From the NCBI GenBank assembly GCA_035433705.1, contig DAORVK010000006.1:1-64000 (forward strand): a stretch of DNA of 64,000 nt, written 5' to 3'. Shown one piece after another: positions 35,849-44,258 of the stretch. The DNA is from CADEFQ01 sp035433705. GTDB lineage: Bacteria > Pseudomonadota > Gammaproteobacteria > Steroidobacterales > Steroidobacteraceae. The translations under genes were made by a program, and so were the position numbers. How positions within the stretch are numbered: the first letter of the stretch is position 1; each line of letters starts with the position of its first letter. A model generated the notes under the pieces. The model was not told the DNA's origin, searched no databases, and saw nothing but the letters and a program-made list of their open reading frames with translations.

Positions 35849-36505
35849 TTGGAATTCCTGCAGTCGCTCGTCGAACTCGTGCTGCACCTCGACCGACACC
35901 TGGTCGAGCTGCTGGTGCGCTTCGACGTATGGATCTACGCACTCCTTTTCCTGATCATCTTCGCCGAGACAGGGTTCGTCGTCACGCCGTTCCTGCCGGG
36001 CGACTCGTTGTTGTTCGCGGTTGGCGCGCTCACCGCCGTCGACACGAGCGGCACGCTGACGCCGCTCGCCGTGATTCTCGCACTGTCATCGGCGGCAATC
36101 CTCGGCAACACCGCCAATTACGCGATCGGGGCGCGCATCGGCCCGCCCGCCTTCAGCGGCCGCTACCGGTTCCTGAAGCTCGAGTACCTGCGCGAGACCG
36201 AGGACTACTTCCGTCGCTACGGACCCATGACGATCGTGCTGTCCCGCTTCGTGCCGATCGTGCGCACCTTCGCGCCGTTCGTGGCGGGCGTGGGACGCAT
36301 GCCGTATGCGCGCTTCCAGACCTACAACGTCGCCGGTGGCGCCGGCTGGGTGGCGCTTCTGGTCCTCGCGGGCTATCTCTTCGGCAACCTGCCGTGGATC
36401 AAGCGGAACTTCGGGCTTGTCACGGTGCTGATCGTCCTCGTGTCCGTGATCCCGATAGGCATGATGATGCTGCGCGTCAGGCGAGAGCGCGCAGCGCGCC
36501 GATGA
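35849..36505 (+). CDS. DedA family membrane protein
   Basis: The 218-residue inner-membrane protein has GFVVTPFLPGDSLLFAVG and RFVPIVRTFAPFVAGVG, the two conserved DedA segments around re-entrant loops, and four to five hydrophobic helices. DedA proteins are linked to lipid-carrier (undecaprenyl phosphate) flipping, membrane homeostasis and drug tolerance. It starts with TTG at 35849, 3 bp after ctpA, with no ATG giving the same N-terminus. Its last codons (RVRRERAARR) are made by a 41-bp sequence repeated at 37092-37132. Confidence 0.9.
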   Translation: MEFLQSLVELVLHLDRHLVELLVRFDVWIYALLFLIIFAETGFVVTPFLPGDSLLFAVGALTAVDTSGTLTPLAVILALSSAAILGNTANYAIGARIGPPAFSGRYRFLKLEYLRETEDYFRRYGPMTIVLSRFVPIVRTFAPFVAGVGRMPYARFQTYNVAGGAGWVALLVLAGYLFGNLPWIKRNFGLVTVLIVLVSVIPIGMMMLRVRRERAARR

Positions 36506-36516
36506 GTGCGCCGGCG
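36476..36516 (+). repeat. 41-bp direct repeat, copy 1
   Basis: Identical at 39 of 41 positions to 37092-37132. This copy forms the 3' end of the DedA gene and the following bases; the other copy encodes the C-terminus of the MAPEG protein on the opposite strand. The DUF4870 gene lies between the copies. Confidence 0.75.
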
Positions 36517-36640
36517 CCTTCGACCTGCCAGCCAGCCAGGCGCGATGCCATGGCCCGATTGTGTTCCCTGGCTTCCCGGGAGTAGTGTCTCCCGCCGGCC
36601 TCGGCCGAATGTATCGGTCGCGCCCGAACAGGGGGTTTCC

Positions 36641-37069
36641 ATGAGCGCACCGAATCCGCAGAACAGCACAACACCCGCTGCGCCCCCGGCAGTACCCGGT
36701 CGCGAGGAGCGGAACTGGGCCATGTTCGCGCATCTCTCGGCCCTCCTCGGCGGGCTCCTGACGTCCGGCTGGGCCGGCAACATCGGCTTTTTCATCGGAC
36801 CCCTGATCATCTGGCTGATGAAGCGCGAGACGATGCCTTTCGTGAACGACCAGGGAAAGGAAGCGCTCAACTTCGCCATTACCGTATCGATCGCCTGCTT
36901 CGTGCTGCTGTTGCTGACGATACTTTCACTAGGGATCGGGGCGCTGCTTACCATTCCGCTGTTGATGGCGATCGGCATTGCAGCGCTCGTTTTCATCATC
37001 ATCGCGGCGATCAAGGCCAACGAAGGGGTTGCGTACCGCTATCCGCTGGCCATGCGGCTGGTGAAGTAA
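36641..37069 (+). CDS. DUF4870 membrane protein (Tic20-like family)
   Basis: The 142-residue protein has a proline-rich N-terminus and three hydrophobic segments (about 30-50, 55-70 and 80-125). The family core is NWAMFAHLSALLGG, and FVNDQGKEALNFAIT with ANEGVAYRYPLAMRLVK close it. DUF4870 proteins are small integral membrane proteins of unknown function, distantly related to Tic20. AGGGGG precedes the ATG at 36641. A small hairpin (CGGGAG/CTCCCG, 36577-36594) lies upstream. It is flanked by two copies of a 41-bp repeat. Confidence 0.85.
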   Translation: MSAPNPQNSTTPAAPPAVPGREERNWAMFAHLSALLGGLLTSGWAGNIGFFIGPLIIWLMKRETMPFVNDQGKEALNFAITVSIACFVLLLLTILSLGIGALLTIPLLMAIGIAALVFIIIAAIKANEGVAYRYPLAMRLVK

Positions 37070-37091
37070 GTCCGCTGCAGGGACGCTGCGA

Positions 37092-37132
37092 GTCAGGCGA
37101 GCGCGCGCAGCGCGCCGATGAGTGCGCCAGCG
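37092..37132 (+). repeat. 41-bp direct repeat, copy 2
   Basis: The second copy (39 of 41 identities with 36476-36516) overlaps the stop and last codons of the minus-strand MAPEG gene (ALIGALRALA). Confidence 0.75.
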
Positions 37133-37476
37133 AGCAGCGCCATCGTCGGCAGCATCGAAAGCGCGAAGCCGATGTGCCGGCGTTCGGCCGCGCGCGTGTA
37201 GCCGAAGAAGTAGAAGATCCGGCCGATCACGTAGACGAAGCCGAGGCCGGCCGACCAGAGCGGGTCGATGTAGAACGCAAAGAGCAGCATCGCGGGGATG
37301 AGGACCACGAGCAGTTCGAGCGTGTTCACCTGCACGCGGTAGTAGCGTTCGAAGTCGGCATTTCCGGTGATGGCCGGCGCGCGCACCCCGAAGCGCCCCC
37401 GGGCGCGGGCAACTGCCATGCCGAACGCGAGATACTCCGCGAGTGCAAGGGCGATTACGAGGTGGACCCAGGCCAT
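37093..37476 (-). CDS. MAPEG family membrane protein
   Basis: The 127-residue protein has four predicted helices. The MAPEG core is FERYYRVQVNTLELLVVLIPAML, which holds the conserved ERxxxxQxNxxE-type glutathione-binding residues, and VYVIGRIFYFFGYT. Bacterial MAPEG proteins are related to microsomal glutathione transferases; the substrate is unknown. The ATG at 37476 gives MAWVHLVIAL and has GGAG upstream; a longer frame adds 12 non-conserved residues. It is divergent from the SRPBCC gene with 59 bp between starts. Confidence 0.87.
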   Translation of the reverse strand: MAWVHLVIALALAEYLAFGMAVARARGRFGVRAPAITGNADFERYYRVQVNTLELLVVLIPAMLLFAFYIDPLWSAGLGFVYVIGRIFYFFGYTRAAERRHIGFALSMLPTMALLAGALIGALRALA

Positions 37477-37535
37477 GCGGCGATTCTCCGCGATGCGCGC
37501 CCGCACCTGCAAGCCGCGATGGCAGAATAGCGGCC

Positions 37536-37985
37536 ATGGCAGGCAAGCAACGCGGGTACGCGCACCGCATCGACATTGACGCCGACACCACGCGGGTGTG
37601 GCGGGCGTTCACCGAACCGAAGGCGCTCGCGCGCTGGTGCGCGCCGGGCTCGAGCATCAAGCCCCGGGCCGGCGGCAGCTTTCGCGCGAGCGTCGATCGT
37701 GTCAGCACGATCGACGCGCACATCGACGTGTTCGATGCCAGGCGTCGCCTGCGCCTCATCCATATGGAGCGGCCCGACCTGCCGGCGCGGGACGTGACAC
37801 TCATCGACGACTTCCTGCTCGAGGCCGACGGCGCGGGCACGATCGTGCGCCTGCTCGGCTCGGGCTTCCCGGACGATTCCGTGTGGGATCCGCATTACCT
37901 GCGCATGCGCGCGAGCTGGGAGCGCGCGCTCGCGCGGCTCAAGGTCTATCTCGAGAAACACATGGACAAGGAGACGAAGAAATGA
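37536..37985 (+). CDS. SRPBCC / AHSA1-like domain protein
   Basis: The 149-residue protein of the START/Bet v1-like superfamily has the typical opening DADTTRVWRAFTEPKALARWCAPG, a strand-rich middle, and a C-terminal helix SWERALARLKVYLEKH. These proteins bind hydrophobic ligands or act as Hsp90 co-chaperone-like modules; no ligand can be named. Its stop overlaps the following membrane-protein gene by 4 bp (ATGA). Confidence 0.85.
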   Translation: MAGKQRGYAHRIDIDADTTRVWRAFTEPKALARWCAPGSSIKPRAGGSFRASVDRVSTIDAHIDVFDARRRLRLIHMERPDLPARDVTLIDDFLLEADGAGTIVRLLGSGFPDDSVWDPHYLRMRASWERALARLKVYLEKHMDKETKK

Positions 37986-38341
37986 CGGGCTTCATCCTGC
38001 GCGCGCTGATCGCAGCCGGCGGCCTCTGGCTCGCCTCGCGGTGGGTTGGCGGCTTTTCCATCACGAGTACGGGCACGCTGCTGATAGCCGCCGCGCTGCT
38101 TGGTGTCGTGAACGCGGTCGTGCGTCCGATCGCGGTGGTGCTCACTTTTCCGATCACGATCGTCACGCTTGGCCTGTTCCTGCTCGTGGTGAACGCCGGC
38201 ATGGTGAGCCTCGTCGCCTGGGTCCTGCCGAATTTCACGATCGCGGGCTTCTGGCCGGCCGTGCTCGGCGCGCTCACCGTGAGCATCGTGTCGTGGCTCG
38301 GGTCCTGGTTCATTGGCTCGAGCCTCAAGGTCGAGGCGCTG
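37982..38341 (+). CDS. Phage-holin-family (DUF360) small membrane protein, 3' end in gap
   Basis: About 120 residues are visible before the assembly gap. Four hydrophobic helices and the motifs GVVNAVVRPI, FPITIVTLGLFLLVVNA and FTIAGFWPAVLGA mark the PF04020 family (like Synechocystis Slr1259 and mycobacterial-type 4-TMS proteins). Members usually have 110-125 residues, so nearly all of the protein is present. The name holin is historical; cellular role is unknown. It is coupled to the SRPBCC gene. Confidence 0.85.
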
Positions 38342-38441
38342 NNNNNNNNNNNNNNNNNNNNNNNNNNNNNNNNNNNNNNNNNNNNNNNNNNNNNNNNNNN
38401 NNNNNNNNNNNNNNNNNNNNNNNNNNNNNNNNNNNNNNNNN
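38342..38441. other. Assembly gap (100 N)
   Basis: Exactly 100 N, a conventional placeholder for a gap of unknown length. It cuts the 3' ends of two convergent genes, the DUF360 membrane protein and the EamA exporter. Confidence 0.98.
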
Positions 38442-39334
38442 TCCGGCCAGTTGACGAGCACGACACCGGCGAGGATCACTGCCATGCCCGCGAGCATGAC
38501 GCCGGTGAGTTGCTCATGTAGCAACCACCCGCCGAGCAGCGTTGCGAGTGCGGGGTTCACGTAGCCGTAGGTCGCAACGCGTGCCGGCGTGGTGTGCTGC
38601 GTGAGCCACGCGTAGGCCGTATAGGCGAGACACGAGCTGAACACGGTGAGATACGCCATCGCAAGCATGCCGGGCGCGGACCAGTTCCACTGGTGCTGCT
38701 CGCCGAGGCCAAGGCCAATTGCGGTGAGCATCGCGCCGCCCGCGAGCATCTGCAGCCCGGTGAACGCGAGGATATCGAGCGCCTTCTGCGCGTTGCGGAA
38801 ATAGATCGTGCCCGCGGCCCACCCCAGGCAGCCGACGAGGATGCCCAGTTGCGGTACGAAGTGTGCCGTGGAAAAGCCTTCCCGCGGCCAGACGATCGCG
38901 ACGGTGCCGAAGAAACCGAGCGCGAGACCGATGCCGGTGCGCCGGTCGATGGGCTGGCCGCGCACACCATGGAGGCCGAAGATCGCGATCCAGAACGACG
39001 AGGTGACATTGAGCAGCGCAGCCTGGCTCGACGGCACCCACTGCAGCGCCCACACGTTGAAGCCGTTCGACACCGCGATCAGGAGCAGCGCCATCACGAA
39101 GAGCTGCTTCACGTCGGTCGCTCCGACTGCGATGCGCTCACCGCGTGCGCGCGCGACGACGGCGAGCGCGATACCGGCGATCATGAAGCGGATGCCCGCG
39201 AACAGGAACGGCGGCAGGTGATGTACGCCGACGGAGGTTACGAGGTAGCTCGATCCCCAGACGATATAGATGATTGCGAAGCACACGATCAGGCGTGTGC
39301 GGAAGGCGGCGGGGGCGGTCATGGGGGCCGCCAT
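38442..39334 (-). CDS. EamA/DMT family exporter, C-terminus in gap
   Basis: About 297 residues are visible, ending at the assembly gap. Ten hydrophobic helices in two EamA repeats fit the family: FAIIYIVWGSSYLV and PFLFAGIRFMIAGIAL in the first, AYTAYAWLTQHTTPARVATYGYVNPALATLLGG in the second (shown in pieces). Such proteins export amino acids or other metabolites. Relatives end soon after the last visible VLVNWP, so only a few residues should be missing. The start is ATG 39334 or 39322; neither has a strong ribosome site. Confidence 0.88.
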
Positions 39335-39347
39335 GCTGCCACAATCG

Positions 39348-39842
39348 TCAGACGACGGTTCGTGTTCGCGCTGCCCGGAATCGCTCGAGGCTGACGGTCG
39401 GCCAGATCGTCTTCGCGTCGTAATACTCCGGGACAGCGCGCGCGCCCGCAGGCAGGGTGACCCAGGGGAGCCTGGTCGAAGTGTAGATGTGGATGTCCGG
39501 TGGAAAGAGCCCCGGCGAGTCGAGCGTGCCGACGCGCAGGAAGGCGATTCCCTGTCCCGCACCCGAGTAGTGGCTCCACAGCGCAATGTGGCACTGCGGG
39601 CAGCGGACGATCTTCTGGCCGCGGCCGCTCGCCGAGGGTGTGTCGATGGAAACCGGCGCGCCCGCAAGCAGCACGACACGGTCGGTCTCGACCAGCGCGT
39701 TCAGCACGAACGCGGAGCCGGTTTCGCGCTGGCACCAGCTGCAGTGACAGCAGTTGACGAAGATGGGCGTTGCGGTCAGGCGATAGCGCACTGCGCTGCA
39801 GCTGCAGCCGCCCTCCGCCGAAATCTTATCCGCCGCGCTCAT
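39348..39842 (-). CDS. GFA (glutathione-dependent formaldehyde-activating) family protein
   Basis: The 164-residue protein has CSCSAVRYRL, CCHCSWCQRETGSAF and VRCPQCHIALWSHY, the cysteine clusters that bind two zinc ions in GFA-fold (Mss4-like) proteins. True formaldehyde activation is proven for few members, so the name is only a family label. The ATG at 39842 overlaps the OPT transporter stop as ATGA, so the two are translationally coupled. Confidence 0.88.
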   Translation of the reverse strand: MSAADKISAEGGCSCSAVRYRLTATPIFVNCCHCSWCQRETGSAFVLNALVETDRVVLLAGAPVSIDTPSASGRGQKIVRCPQCHIALWSHYSGAGQGIAFLRVGTLDSPGLFPPDIHIYTSTRLPWVTLPAGARAVPEYYDAKTIWPTVSLERFRAARTRTVV

Positions 39843-41767
39843 GCCGAACCGGGCTTCGCTCCCACTGCGACACGATACAACCACCAGCCGAGCGCCGCGA
39901 TCAACAGCAGGCCGAGCCACGCACCGAAATGCAGTGCATCCGGCAGCGCGAGCACGTCGCGATTGGCCGTCGCGACGATCGGGACTGCGATCAGGATGCC
40001 CATCAGCGCCTCACCCGTGATCATGCCCGCGCCGAACAGCACACCCTTGTCGCTCTCGCGCCCGGCTTCGCCTGCGCCCGGCTTCGCGCCACGCGCGCGA
40101 TCGGCGAAGTGGGCGAGGAGACCGCCAAGGAAAATCGGCGTCGAAAGTTCGAGTGGCAGATAGATGCCCACTGCGACCGCGAGTACGGGCATGCGGAATT
40201 GCGCGCCGCGCGCCTTCAGGACCTGATCGGCGATGATGATCGCAATGCCGATCGCGACGCCGATCGCCACCAGGTTCCACGGCAGCGCGCCGCCGAACAT
40301 GCCCTGCGCGACCGACGCCATCAGGGTCGCCTGTGGCGCGAGCAGTGGTGTCGGGTGCTCTGCGGTCGGCGCGCCAATGCCATAGGCGGAATTCAGCAGG
40401 TTCAGCACCGGCGCCATCACGAGCGCGCAGGACACCGCGCCGATCGCCAGCATCACCTGCTGGCGCCAGGGTGTGGCGCCGACGATCTGCCCGCACTTGA
40501 GATCCTGCAGGTTGTCGCCACCGACCGCGGCCGCACAGCACACCACGGCGCCGATCATGATTGCAGCCACCGGGCCGAGAGGCGCGGTGCGGCCCATGAG
40601 CAGCCACAGCACGAGCGACGCGAAGAGGATCGTGCAGATCGTGATGCCCGACACGGGGTTGTTCGAGGAGCCGACGAGGCCGGCCATGTAGGCCGATACC
40701 GAGCAGAAGATGAAGCCGGCCACGATCATGATGATCGTCATCGGCAGGCTCACGCCCCAGTTGCCGACGATGGCTTGATAGAGCAGCGCGAGCGGTATCG
40801 TGAAGAGCACGATGCCGATCAGCACGAGATTCATCGGCAGGTCGCGTTCGGTCTCGGCGAGCGCTGCGTCAGCGCCTGCGCGCGTCGCGGCGAGCCCGCT
40901 CCTGACACCGGAAAGCAGCGAGCTGCGCAGATTGACCACCGCCCAGATGCCGCCGATCAGCATCGCGCCGACACCCAGGTAACGGATCTTCGCGGCCCAG
41001 ATCGCATAAGCCGCGTCGCCCGCGGAAAGCCCCTGCAGCGTGGCGGCGAGTGCCGGGTCGGCGCTCGCGTAGTGCGCCGCATAGAGCGGAATGGCGATGT
41101 TCCAGGAAATGATGCCGCCGCCGACGATCAGGATGCCGATATTGAGGCCGACGATGTAGCCGACGCCGAGCAGTGCAGGCGAGAGGTTCACCGCCATGTA
41201 GGCGATGCTTTTGCCCGCGTAGCCTGCGATCGCTGCGGTGTCCGGGATGAGCCGCATGCCGCTGCCCGCGAGCAGTTTCACGAGCCCGCCCCCGAGCGCC
41301 GAGCCGGCGAGGATCCTGAGGCCCTGCGCCGGGTTCGCGCCGGTCTTCAGAACCTCGGCCGCCGCGACGCCTTCGGGGAACTTGAGCTGCTGTTCGATGA
41401 TCAGCGAACGGCGCAGCGGCACCGAGAAGAGCACGCCGAGGATGCCGCCGAGGCCCGCAATCGTGAACACCCACGAGTACTCGAAGTCGGTCCAGTACTG
41501 CAGGATCACGAGCGCGGGAATCGTGAAAATGACGCCGGCCGCGATCGAAGCAGCAGCCGAGGCGCCAGTGGCGACGATGTTGTTCTCGAGGATTGTGCCG
41601 CCGCCGAGGAGGCGTAGCACGCCCATCGAAATGACGGCCGCTGGAATCGCCGAGGCGATGGTGAGCCCCGCAAAGAGGCCGAGATAGGTGTTCGCCGCCG
41701 CGAGGATCATCGCGAGCAGCATGGAAAGCACGATGGCACGTACCGAGAGCTGGGCCGTTGCGGCCAT
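39839..41767 (-). CDS. OPT family oligopeptide transporter
   Basis: The 642-residue protein has about 14 or more hydrophobic helices. AANTYLGLFAGLTIASAIPAAV near the N-terminus and GLVGSSNNPVSGITI in the middle are OPT signatures. The family imports oligopeptides or metal-peptide complexes by proton coupling. A GGGGGAAA site precedes the ATG at 41767. Its stop overlaps the GFA gene, and upstream on the same strand are an unknown gene, an M2 peptidase and a POT transporter, suggesting a peptide-use block. Confidence 0.92.
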   Translation of the reverse strand: MAATAQLSVRAIVLSMLLAMILAAANTYLGLFAGLTIASAIPAAVISMGVLRLLGGGTILENNIVATGASAAASIAAGVIFTIPALVILQYWTDFEYSWVFTIAGLGGILGVLFSVPLRRSLIIEQQLKFPEGVAAAEVLKTGANPAQGLRILAGSALGGGLVKLLAGSGMRLIPDTAAIAGYAGKSIAYMAVNLSPALLGVGYIVGLNIGILIVGGGIISWNIAIPLYAAHYASADPALAATLQGLSAGDAAYAIWAAKIRYLGVGAMLIGGIWAVVNLRSSLLSGVRSGLAATRAGADAALAETERDLPMNLVLIGIVLFTIPLALLYQAIVGNWGVSLPMTIIMIVAGFIFCSVSAYMAGLVGSSNNPVSGITICTILFASLVLWLLMGRTAPLGPVAAIMIGAVVCCAAAVGGDNLQDLKCGQIVGATPWRQQVMLAIGAVSCALVMAPVLNLLNSAYGIGAPTAEHPTPLLAPQATLMASVAQGMFGGALPWNLVAIGVAIGIAIIIADQVLKARGAQFRMPVLAVAVGIYLPLELSTPIFLGGLLAHFADRARGAKPGAGEAGRESDKGVLFGAGMITGEALMGILIAVPIVATANRDVLALPDALHFGAWLGLLLIAALGWWLYRVAVGAKPGSA

Positions 41768-41783
41768 GTTGTTTCCCCCGTGA

Positions 41784-41857
41784 GAGCTCAGGGCTCAGGC
41801 CTCAGAGCTTAGGGCCAGAAGCGGCGGCTGGCCAATGTTTGCTGCCCGCGAGCCGTG
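41784..41857. repeat. Degenerate GC-rich intergenic repeat
   Basis: Repeated CTCAGGG-like units (GAGCTCAGGGCTCAGG) are followed by GGCCAGAAGCGG and GGCCAATGTTTGCTGCCC. The last two elements resemble the block at 26972-27019 (GGCCAGAGCGCG ... AGCCAACGTTTCTTGCCC). It looks like a decayed dispersed repeat and overlaps the last codons of the gene at 41802. Confidence 0.4.
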
Positions 41858-42386
41858 CGCAGGCCGCGCGCAGCAGGATGCGCGAGTACAGTTTGTGAAA
41901 GGCGAGGAGCGCCGAAAACCTCCGGCCGAGTGTCGGCCTTCCCGTCGCCGCGTCGCGCACGGGGATCACGGCGGATCCGAAATAGAGGCGGGTGCGCGGG
42001 TCCTTGCCGCCCGTGCCAGACCCGGCACCGGGCGTGGGCTCTGTCTTCAGCCATGAGCGCGTGCGCCCCGTGAAATCGGCGAGCAGGATCTCATGCTCGC
42101 GGCGGTCCTCGACTCGCCATGCGGCAAAGGCATCGATCTCGCCTGATGCGAGCATGCGGGCCTCGCTGTCGGTCGACGGTCGCGACGCGAGCCACCGCAG
42201 AATCACGCGTTCAAGCCTGAACACCCAGGTCGTGTAGAAGGCTGCGATGAACTGCGCCAGCGAGAGGGTGCCGCCCACTTCAGCGACATAACAATCCGCG
42301 TACGCCCCGCCACTTCGACACTGGTCGAGCAATGACCCAGGCGGCAACGGGCATGACTCAACCAACGCTTCCGGCCCGCCGCCCAT
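41802..42386 (-). CDS. Uncharacterised protein, repeat-derived C-terminus
   Basis: About 194 residues. The core GGTLSLAQFIAAFYTTWVFRLERVIL, DAFAAWRVEDR, GRTRSWLKTE and TRLYFGSAVIPV looks like a conserved bacterial protein of unknown function, without signal peptide or clear membrane helices. Conservation seems to start near residue 30 (YADCYVAEV), so the first ATG may be too far upstream. The last 13 codons (SKHWPAAASGPKL) lie in the GC-rich repeat at 41784-41857 and may have been acquired. It lies between the OPT and M2 peptidase genes. Confidence 0.6.
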   Translation of the reverse strand: MGGGPEALVESCPLPPGSLLDQCRSGGAYADCYVAEVGGTLSLAQFIAAFYTTWVFRLERVILRWLASRPSTDSEARMLASGEIDAFAAWRVEDRREHEILLADFTGRTRSWLKTEPTPGAGSGTGGKDPRTRLYFGSAVIPVRDAATGRPTLGRRFSALLAFHKLYSRILLRAACARLAGSKHWPAAASGPKL

Positions 42387-42413
42387 GGCTCTCAGCCCGT
42401 AGCCCCCGACGCG

Positions 42414-44258
42414 CTACCAGCCACAGGTCTGCCCCTTGCTCTGCTCCGCGAGCCACGCCTGCAGCGGCTGGAAATACTCGAGGATCGCGGCCGCATCCAT
42501 CTGCCGCGTGCCGGTGAGTTTCTCCATGGTGTCCTGCCACGGCTCACTCTGCCCGAGCTTCAACATCGCGGCGAACCGCTCGCCGGCCGCCTTGCTGCCG
42601 AAGATCGAGCATTCGTGCAGCAGGCCCTTGAAGCCGGCGGCCTCGCACAGCGCCTTCTGGAACTGGAACTGGATGATGAACGAGAGGAAATAGCGCGTGT
42701 ACGGGGTGTTTGCCGGCACGTGATACTTCGAGCCCGGGTCGAAGTCCGCTTCGGTGCGCGGCACTGGCGGCGCGACGCCCTGGTACTGCGTGCGCAGCTT
42801 CCACCACGCTTCGTTGTAATGGGCAGGCGTGATCTCGCCCGAGAAGACTTTCCAGCGCCATTCGTCGATCACCTTGCCGAAAGGCAGGAACGCGATCTTC
42901 TCGCTCGCCATCTTCATCTGCTGATTGATCACGGCTTCGCGAGAGGGCTTCACCGCGCTCACGAGCCCCAGGCCGTGCAGGTACTGCGGCGTCACCGAGA
43001 GGTTCACCGTATCGCCGATCGCTTCGTGGAAGCCATCGTGCGCGCCGTTCTGGAAGAGCGGCGGCAGGTCCTTGTACCAGAGGTAGTAATAGACGTGGCC
43101 GAGCTCGTGGTAGATCGTGAAGAGATCTTCCTCGTTCGGCTGCATGCACATCTTGATGCGCACGTCGTTTGCGTCGTCCATGTCCCACGCGCTCGCATGG
43201 CACACGACTTCGCGGTCGCGCGGCCGCACGAGCATCGAGCGCTCCCAGAAGGTCTGCGGCAGCGCAGGAAAGCCGATCGACGTGTAGAACGTCTCGGCTG
43301 ATTTCGTCATCCGCACCGCGTTCCATTGCTGCTTCTTGAGCTCGCGGTCGGCCGACTCGATGCTCGCATTCGGGTAGGGCTTCAGGATGTCGTCATAGAC
43401 TTTGTTCCAGGTCTGCGCCCACATGTTGCCGAGCAGGTGCGCCGGGATCGGCTTGCCGGCCGGCACCTTGTCCTCGCCATAGCGCTGCGCAAGGCGGCCA
43501 CGCGCATAGCACTGCATCCCGTTGTAGAGTGGCTGGACCTGGCCCCAGAGCCGCGAGACGACCGCGGCAAATTCATCGGGCGGCATGTCGTAGCCGGAGC
43601 GCCACATCGCGCCAAGGTCCGCGAAGCCGAATTCGCGCGCGCCCTCGTTGGCGAGTTCGACGAACCGCTGATACTTCGGACGCATCGGGCGCGCCGTGTC
43701 ATGCCAGCCGACCCACGCCTGCTCGAGCGTCGCGTAGTCGCGGCTCGTCGCAAGCGTCTCGGAAAGCTGGTCGAGGTTGCGGCAGGAAGCAGGGCCCGAG
43801 GGACAGACCTTGCCCTCGCCGTACATCGCACCAAGGCTCGCGAGGATCTCCGTCAGCTCCGTACGCTTCGCCGGATCAGAAGGCGCAGGCGCCGAGGTCT
43901 GCAGCTTGAGCAGCTTGAGGCTGCGCTTCGTCGCCGGCGTGCCCGGTGCGTCGGCATAGGCCTTCGCTTTCCCGGTCCTGTCGCCAAGGAACTCGAGGTA
44001 GCGGTCGTTCGCCCGCGCGCTCAGCAGCTGCGTGTCGATCGTGATATCGGTGGCCTGCGTCCAGTCGGCGGCGGCCACTTCGCGCAAGACCGGCTTCAGC
44101 TGTTCGTTGACCAGCGCGATGAATTCATCGGCGTCCGGTTTCGCGACTGATCCGGCCGGGGGCGTGGCCGGCTGCTGCGTGCATCCCGGGAGCGCGAGCA
44201 ACGCAAGCGCGATCAGGCCCGTCGCCCGTTGTCCGGCCGCCCGCAGCCCGGTGCTCAC
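42414..44258 (-). CDS. Peptidase M2 (ACE-like dipeptidyl carboxypeptidase), lipoprotein
   Basis: The 614-residue zinc metallopeptidase resembles angiotensin-converting enzyme. HELGH (residues 384-388) supplies two Zn ligands and the catalytic Glu; Glu412 in GFHEAIGD is the third ligand. SKYHVPANTPYTRYFLSF is the conserved chloride/substrate-binding region. A lipobox, LALPGC (Cys26), predicts a lipid anchor, so it should trim C-terminal dipeptides in the periplasm. The start is GTG at 44258, overlapping the POT stop as GTGA; the POT transporter may take up the released dipeptides. Confidence 0.93.
   Translation of the reverse strand: MSTGLRAAGQRATGLIALALLALPGCTQQPATPPAGSVAKPDADEFIALVNEQLKPVLREVAAADWTQATDITIDTQLLSARANDRYLEFLGDRTGKAKAYADAPGTPATKRSLKLLKLQTSAPAPSDPAKRTELTEILASLGAMYGEGKVCPSGPASCRNLDQLSETLATSRDYATLEQAWVGWHDTARPMRPKYQRFVELANEGAREFGFADLGAMWRSGYDMPPDEFAAVVSRLWGQVQPLYNGMQCYARGRLAQRYGEDKVPAGKPIPAHLLGNMWAQTWNKVYDDILKPYPNASIESADRELKKQQWNAVRMTKSAETFYTSIGFPALPQTFWERSMLVRPRDREVVCHASAWDMDDANDVRIKMCMQPNEEDLFTIYHELGHVYYYLWYKDLPPLFQNGAHDGFHEAIGDTVNLSVTPQYLHGLGLVSAVKPSREAVINQQMKMASEKIAFLPFGKVIDEWRWKVFSGEITPAHYNEAWWKLRTQYQGVAPPVPRTEADFDPGSKYHVPANTPYTRYFLSFIIQFQFQKALCEAAGFKGLLHECSIFGSKAAGERFAAMLKLGQSEPWQDTMEKLTGTRQMDAAAILEYFQPLQAWLAEQSKGQTCGW

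Noticed and set aside
36577..36594. CGGGAG/CTCCCG hairpin before the DUF4870 gene as a riboswitch or terminator
   Set aside because: It is a single 6-bp stem with no T-tract and no conserved riboswitch core nearby.
37946..39679. 577-codon minus-strand frame running through the N gap
   Set aside because: It is joined only by translating N as unknown residues. The real content is the EamA gene plus antisense of the DUF360 and SRPBCC genes.
39770..41617. 615-codon plus-strand frame over the OPT transporter
   Set aside because: It is a mirror of the transporter's codon pattern; the translation is an Arg/Asp/His-rich low-complexity sequence.
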